A stretch of 64,000 nucleotides of DNA, taken from the NCBI RefSeq assembly GCF_014650595.1, contig NZ_BMVG01000015.1, positions 62,001 to 126,000 on the forward strand, read 5' to 3'. A model generated the notes under the pieces. That model saw only the letters and a list, made by a program, of their open reading frames with translations, was not told the DNA's origin and ran no database searches. Every line of letters starts with the position of its first letter. The first letter of the stretch is position 1. Below are positions 60,125 to 64,000 of the stretch, in pieces. The DNA is from Streptomyces alanosinicus (GTDB lineage: Bacteria; Actinomycetota; Actinomycetes; Streptomycetales; Streptomycetaceae). The translations under genes were made by a program, and so were the position numbers.

Positions 60125-60997
60125 ATGGACCTCGGCACGTTCGGGATCTACACGTTCGACTTCGAGCACCAGCCGGCCGCGCAGATCCGGGACTCGGTGC
60201 GGGAACTGGAGGAGCTGGGCTGGCCGGCCGTCTGGATCCCGGAGGCGCTCGGGCGGGACGCGTTCACGCACGCCGGTCATCTGCTGGCGGCCACCCGGCG
60301 GCTGACCGTGGTGAACGGCATCGCCCGGATCTGGTCCCGACAGGCCCGCTGGACGCACGGCGCCGCGCTGCTGCTCGCCGACGCGCACCCGGGACGGCAT
60401 GTGCTCGGCCTGGGCTTCGGCGGACAGCCGCACCCGGACGTCAGGCCCCTCGCCGCGATGGCGGCGTACCTCGACGAGCTGGACGCCATGGAGACGCCCA
60501 ACCCGCGCCCGGCACAGCCCATCCGGCGTCTGCTGGCCGCGTACGGCCCGAAGATGCTGGAGCTGGCCCGGGACCGGGCCGACGGGGCGCAGACCTACCA
60601 TGTGAACACGGCACACACCGCGCAGGCGCGGGAGATCCTCGGCCCGGACGCCTTCCTCGCCGTCGAGCACGCGGTGCTGTTCGAGTCCGACCCCGACCGG
60701 GCCCGCACCCTCGCGCGCGAGCATCTGCACGGCTATCTGGAAACCCCGTACAACCTCGCCAAGTTCCGTCGGCTCGGCTACACCGACGACGACCTCACCG
60801 GCGGCGGCAGCGACCGCTTCGTGGACGACCTGGTGTTCTGGGGCGACCCGGACACGGTCGTACGGAAGCTGCACGGGCAGGTGGCAGCGGGCGCCGATCA
60901 CGTCGCCGTACAGGTGATCGGCGTACCGCCGGGCGTATCGGCGCTGCCGCACTGGCGTCTGCTGGCCGACGCCCTGCTGCCACCCGGGACCCGCTGA
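60125..60997 (+). CDS. LLM-class F420-dependent oxidoreductase
   Basis: 290 aa from ATG 60125 (MDLGTFGIYTFDFEHQPAAQ), with GAGGGAGCACACCC upstream. Luciferase-like TIM barrel: ELGWPAVWIPEALGRDAFTH near 35, LTVVNGIARIWSRQARWTHG near 65 and HVLGLGFGGQPHPDVRPLAA near 95. Matches the short F420-dependent oxidoreductase group (TIGR03620-like) of actinomycetes. Substrate unknown. It is probably regulated by the preceding ArsR protein and ends nine bases from the convergent acyl-CoA ligase gene. Confidence 0.88.
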   Translation: MDLGTFGIYTFDFEHQPAAQIRDSVRELEELGWPAVWIPEALGRDAFTHAGHLLAATRRLTVVNGIARIWSRQARWTHGAALLLADAHPGRHVLGLGFGGQPHPDVRPLAAMAAYLDELDAMETPNPRPAQPIRRLLAAYGPKMLELARDRADGAQTYHVNTAHTAQAREILGPDAFLAVEHAVLFESDPDRARTLAREHLHGYLETPYNLAKFRRLGYTDDDLTGGGSDRFVDDLVFWGDPDTVVRKLHGQVAAGADHVAVQVIGVPPGVSALPHWRLLADALLPPGTR

Positions 60998-61006
60998 CCG
61001 CCCCCG

Positions 61007-62503
61007 CTAACCGCCGAAGCGGTCCCGTAGTTCGCGCTTGAGGATCTTCCCGCTGGCGTTGCGCGGCAACTCGGTCACGAACAGCACCCGCTTGGGCGCC
61101 TTGAAGGGCGCGATCCTCTCCCGCACATGCGTGATGAGCTGATCCTCCGTCACCTCGCCACGCGGGACGACGACCGCGGTGACGGCCTCGATCCAGCGTG
61201 CGTCGGGCAGGCCGATCACGGCGGCCTCGGCGACGGACCCGTGGGTGTACAGGGCGTCCTCGACCTGGCGCGAAGCCACCAGGACGCCACCGGAGTTGAT
61301 GACGTCCTTCACCCGGTCCACGATCGTGAAGTAGCCGTCGGCGTCGCGCACCGCGAGGTCGCCGGAGTGGAACCAGCCCTCCCGGAAGGCCGCGGCGGTC
61401 TCCTCGGGTTTGTCCCAGTAGCCCTCGCACAACTGCGGTGAGCGGTAGACGATCTCGCCGGGCGTACCCTCGGGCACGTCCTCGCCCTTGTCGTCCACCA
61501 CCCGCGCGTCCACGAAGAGCACGGTGCGGCCGCAGGAGTCCAGCCGACCCTCGTGCTCGTCGGGGCCGAGCACCGTGGCCAGCGGGCCGATCTCGCTCTG
61601 CCCGAAGCAGTTGTAGAAGGCGAGTCCGGGCAATCGTTCGCGCAGCCGCTCCAGGACCGGGACCGGCATGATCGACGCGCCGTAGTAGGCCTTGCGCAGC
61701 CCGTCGAGGTCGCGGGTGGCGAAGTCGGGCCGGCCCGCGAGGCCGATCCATACCGTGGGCGGCGCGAACAGGCTGTCCACGCGGCCCGCCTCGACGAGGT
61801 CGAACAGCCGGTCCCCGTCGGGCGCGTCCAGGATGATGTTGGTGGCGCCGACGGCGAGGTACGGCAGCAGAAACACATGCATCTGGGCTGAGTGGTACAG
61901 CGGCAGCGCGTGTGCCGGCCGGTCGCCGGCGCTCAGGTCGAGGGCGGTGATGGCGCTCAGGTACTCGTGCACGAGGGCCCGGTGGGTCATCATCGCGCCC
62001 TTGGGCAGGGCGGTCGTACCGGAGGTGTAGAGCAACTGGACCAGGTCGTCGGCGCGGGGTTCGGGGCCGTCGTACGGCGGTGCGTCCGGCAGCCGGGCGA
62101 GGAGCGAGCCGCCGGCGTCCCTGAGCGGCAACACCTGTACGCAGTCCGGGAGTCGGCCGGCCGGCTTCGGGTCGGCGAGGACCAGGGTGCTGCCGGACTG
62201 GCCGACGAGGTACGCCAGGTCGTCCCCGGTGAGGTTCTGGTTGACGGGCACATGGACCAGGCCCGCCCGGGCGCAGGCGAGGAAGGCGATGAGGTAGGCG
62301 TCGGAGTTGTGGCCGAAGGCGGCGACCCGGTCGCCGGGCGCGAGGCCCCGCGCGAGCAGCACCGAGGCCGCTCGGGAGACGGCGTCGTCGAGTTCCTCGT
62401 ACGTCCAGTGGCGCTCGCCGTACTCCACCGCGAGGCGGGCCGGGGTGCGCCGGGCGCTGCGCCGCAGCACCCCGTCGACCGTGCTGCCGTGTCCCTGCGT
62501 CAT
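61007..62503 (-). CDS. Long-chain-fatty-acid-CoA-ligase-type acyl-CoA synthetase
   Basis: 498 aa, ATG 62503. Adenylate-forming enzyme: P-loop LLYTSGTTALPKGAMMTHRA (about residue 160), APPTVWIGLAGRPDFA, YNCFGQSEIGPLATVLGPDE (A5, about 285), GWFHSGDLAVRDADGYF and DRVKDVINSGGVLVASRQVE (A8), ending PRNASGKILKRELRDRF with the catalytic Lys. It activates a carboxylic acid as acyl-AMP then acyl-CoA. It is shorter than the FadD at 54273 and has no insertion; the substrate is likely a fatty or aromatic acid. Confidence 0.92.
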   Translation of the reverse strand: MTQGHGSTVDGVLRRSARRTPARLAVEYGERHWTYEELDDAVSRAASVLLARGLAPGDRVAAFGHNSDAYLIAFLACARAGLVHVPVNQNLTGDDLAYLVGQSGSTLVLADPKPAGRLPDCVQVLPLRDAGGSLLARLPDAPPYDGPEPRADDLVQLLYTSGTTALPKGAMMTHRALVHEYLSAITALDLSAGDRPAHALPLYHSAQMHVFLLPYLAVGATNIILDAPDGDRLFDLVEAGRVDSLFAPPTVWIGLAGRPDFATRDLDGLRKAYYGASIMPVPVLERLRERLPGLAFYNCFGQSEIGPLATVLGPDEHEGRLDSCGRTVLFVDARVVDDKGEDVPEGTPGEIVYRSPQLCEGYWDKPEETAAAFREGWFHSGDLAVRDADGYFTIVDRVKDVINSGGVLVASRQVEDALYTHGSVAEAAVIGLPDARWIEAVTAVVVPRGEVTEDQLITHVRERIAPFKAPKRVLFVTELPRNASGKILKRELRDRFGG

Positions 62504-62723
62504 GGCTCATGATCCTGGGTCCGGCACGCAGTCAGGTCAAGCATCGAGAGACGTCAACACCTGTTCGCTGAATGCACCTTTTTGCTTCTGCGTGCTTCTG
62601 TGCGCCCCTTTGGAGAAAGGATTCCGGAAACCAAGCACCGTTGAACCTGGGCAGGACTTGTCTCAAGCGTCAAGTCCGTAGCACTTCACGCATTTCACGT
62701 GACACGTTGGGCAGGAGGTATCC

Positions 62724-64000
62724 ATGAGCCGTGCTGTGCCTGAACAAAAACGAACGTGGACGACAGGTACTGCTCCCGGCATATTCCCACTCCTCGGCCA
62801 CGGTATCGCCTTATACCGCCGACCGCTGGCGTTTCTGAATTCTTTGCCCGCGCACGGGGATCTGGTCGAAATACGGCTGGGCCCCCAGCGCGCCTGGATG
62901 GTGTGCCATCCGGAACTGACCCACGACGTACTCATGGATCCGCACACCTTCGACAAGGGGGGCCCGCTGTACGACCGGCTCGGCAAGCTCATGGGAGACG
63001 GTCTCGTCACCTGCCGCCAGGCCACGCACCGGGACAAGCGCAGGCTGCTGCAACCCGGCTTCCGTCCTTCCCATGTCGCCGCGTACACGGATCTCGTCAC
63101 CGAAGAAGCCGCGGCGCTGTGCGACGCATGGCCCGCGGGCGGGACGGTCCCCGTCACCGAGGCGATGACGACCCTCTCGACCCGTGTGATCAGCCGGGTC
63201 CTCCTCTCCGACTCGCTCGACGACCCGACGACCGCCGAGGTGCGGGACTGTCTCACCGACGTCGTCCGTGGCCTCTTCGTCCGCACGGTCGTGCCGATCG
63301 ACGCCCTGTTCCGTCTCCCCACACCGGCCAACCGCCGTTACCGGAACGCACTGTCCCGGCTGCACACGATCATCGACGCGGTGATCGCCGAGCGGCGCCG
63401 GGGTGCCGACCGCGACGATGTGCTGGGCACGCTGCTGGCGGCCACGCGCGCTGACGGCGCGGCGGCGCCGATCTCCGGCCAGGAGGTCCACGACCACCTG
63501 ATCACGCTGCTGCTCACGGGCGTCGAGACCCAGGCGCTGTGCCTGGCGAGCGCCTTCAGCCTGCTGGCCCGCCACCCGGAGGCGGAGCGCCGTCTGTACG
63601 CCGAGCTCGACGCCGTCCTCCCCGGCGGCCGTAGGCCCGGTCCCGACGATCTGCCGCACCTCGTCCAGACCCGGTGCGTCGTCTCCGAGACACTGCGCCA
63701 CTCCTCGCCCGGCTGGCTCTTCACCCGCGTCACCACCAGGGACACGGAACTCGCCGGGTGCCGTCTGCCCGAGGGGGCGACCGTTCTGTACAGCCCCTAT
63801 CTGCTGCACCACGATCCCTCGTCGTTCCCCGACCCCGAGCGTTTCGACCCCGACCGCTGGCTGCCGGGGCGGCCCACCGCCGAGCAGCGCCGCGCGATGA
63901 TGCCGTTCTCCGCGGGCAATCGCAAATGCATCGGCGACGAGTTCGCCATGGTGGAGGCCGTCCTGGCGCTCGCGACCATCGCCGGCCGCCGGCGCCTGCG
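62724..64000 (+). CDS. Cytochrome P450, terpene-oxidising type (partial, C-terminus outside window)
   Basis: ATG 62724 with AGGAGGTATCC upstream; open to base 64000 (425 residues seen). Landmarks: N-terminal GIFPLLGHGIALYRRPLAFL, helix C-region HRDKRRLLQPGFRPSHVAAY (about 105), helix I LLLTGVETQALCLA (about 265), K-helix ExxR in SETLRHSSPGW, meander FDPDRWLPGR and the haem loop FSAGNRKCIGDEFA with Cys402. The N-terminal pattern is like the pentalenene oxygenase (PtlI) and CYP170A1 group. Helix I has Thr-Gly where A/G-Gly is usual, though the acid-Thr pair (ET) is kept. A terpene synthase may lie beyond the window. Confidence 0.9.
   Translation, partial: MSRAVPEQKRTWTTGTAPGIFPLLGHGIALYRRPLAFLNSLPAHGDLVEIRLGPQRAWMVCHPELTHDVLMDPHTFDKGGPLYDRLGKLMGDGLVTCRQATHRDKRRLLQPGFRPSHVAAYTDLVTEEAAALCDAWPAGGTVPVTEAMTTLSTRVISRVLLSDSLDDPTTAEVRDCLTDVVRGLFVRTVVPIDALFRLPTPANRRYRNALSRLHTIIDAVIAERRRGADRDDVLGTLLAATRADGAAAPISGQEVHDHLITLLLTGVETQALCLASAFSLLARHPEAERRLYAELDAVLPGGRRPGPDDLPHLVQTRCVVSETLRHSSPGWLFTRVTTRDTELAGCRLPEGATVLYSPYLLHHDPSSFPDPERFDPDRWLPGRPTAEQRRAMMPFSAGNRKCIGDEFAMVEAVLALATIAGRRRL

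Overview
This 64 kb window is high-GC chromosomal DNA of a Streptomyces-type actinomycete. The evidence is third-position GC bias, frequent GTG/TTG starts behind GGAG-type ribosome sites, and genes typical of the genus: a cell-wall-anchored chaplin, an SsgA-like sporulation protein, an NsdA-like regulator, DUF397, a baeRF3 protein, a CsxA-type exo-glucosaminidase and the small 'HVDL...SSASC' leader peptide found upstream of sulfur genes. No rRNA, tRNA, CRISPR array, IS transposase or phage gene was seen. The region reads as an accessory or arm-proximal stretch of mostly short transcription units; both edges cut a gene (a double-FHA ABC transporter on the left, a cytochrome P450 on the right).

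Layout. 1-9.8 kb: FHA-ABC exporter, SnoaL-like and DUF5990 proteins, aldo/keto reductase with a divergent LysR regulator, Tat-exported carotenoid oxygenase, DinB protein, adenosine deaminase and a VOC protein behind a near-perfect palindrome. 10-14 kb: BlaI/M56 antirepressor-type pair, a decayed aldo/keto reductase, aldehyde dehydrogenase, HXXEE protein. 14-16.1 kb: organosulfur unit (leader peptide, hairpin, ssuE, ssuD). 16.2-18.2 kb: 59-aa protein, SPW membrane protein and a secreted protein with a duplicated domain. 18.4-24 kb: APC permease, ROK regulator and CsxA-type exo-glucosaminidase, linked by two similar operator-like palindromes. 24-37 kb: secreted and housekeeping genes (two GNATs, MerR/MFS, chaplin, tripeptidyl-aminopeptidase-like hydrolase, asparagine synthetase, alpha/beta hydrolase, baeRF3). 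37.2-40.4 kb: an inositol-dehydrogenase-like gene broken by a 70-bp palindromic element, facing a phospholipase C with a Pho-box-like sequence. 40.4-48.5 kb: development and signalling genes (SsgA-like, PAS-SpoIIE phosphatase, NsdA-like regulator, APH-fold kinase, amidase). 48.7-62.5 kb: universal stress protein, DUF397 and an acyl-CoA region: crotonase, DUF35 protein and two thiolase-like proteins in one tightly packed operon, divergent from an acyl-CoA synthetase; then a membrane sulfatase, a phenylacetate-CoA ligase behind a TetR-type palindrome, an ArsR/F420-oxidoreductase pair and a second acyl-CoA ligase. 62.7 kb to the end: a terpene-type P450.

The most distinctive signals are non-coding or mutational. 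These are palindromic mini-elements inside genes (38.1 kb; two in the SnoaL gene at 3.1 and 3.3 kb), a probably leaderless sulfur leader peptide followed by a 10-bp perfect hairpin before ssuE, and a promoter/operator layout at csxA that repeats, diverged, in front of the ROK gene. No wholly new multi-gene system is evident. The best candidates for under-described biology are the palindromic elements, the duplicated-domain secreted protein and the DUF35/thiolase operon. All family names are from recognition of the sequence; nothing was searched.
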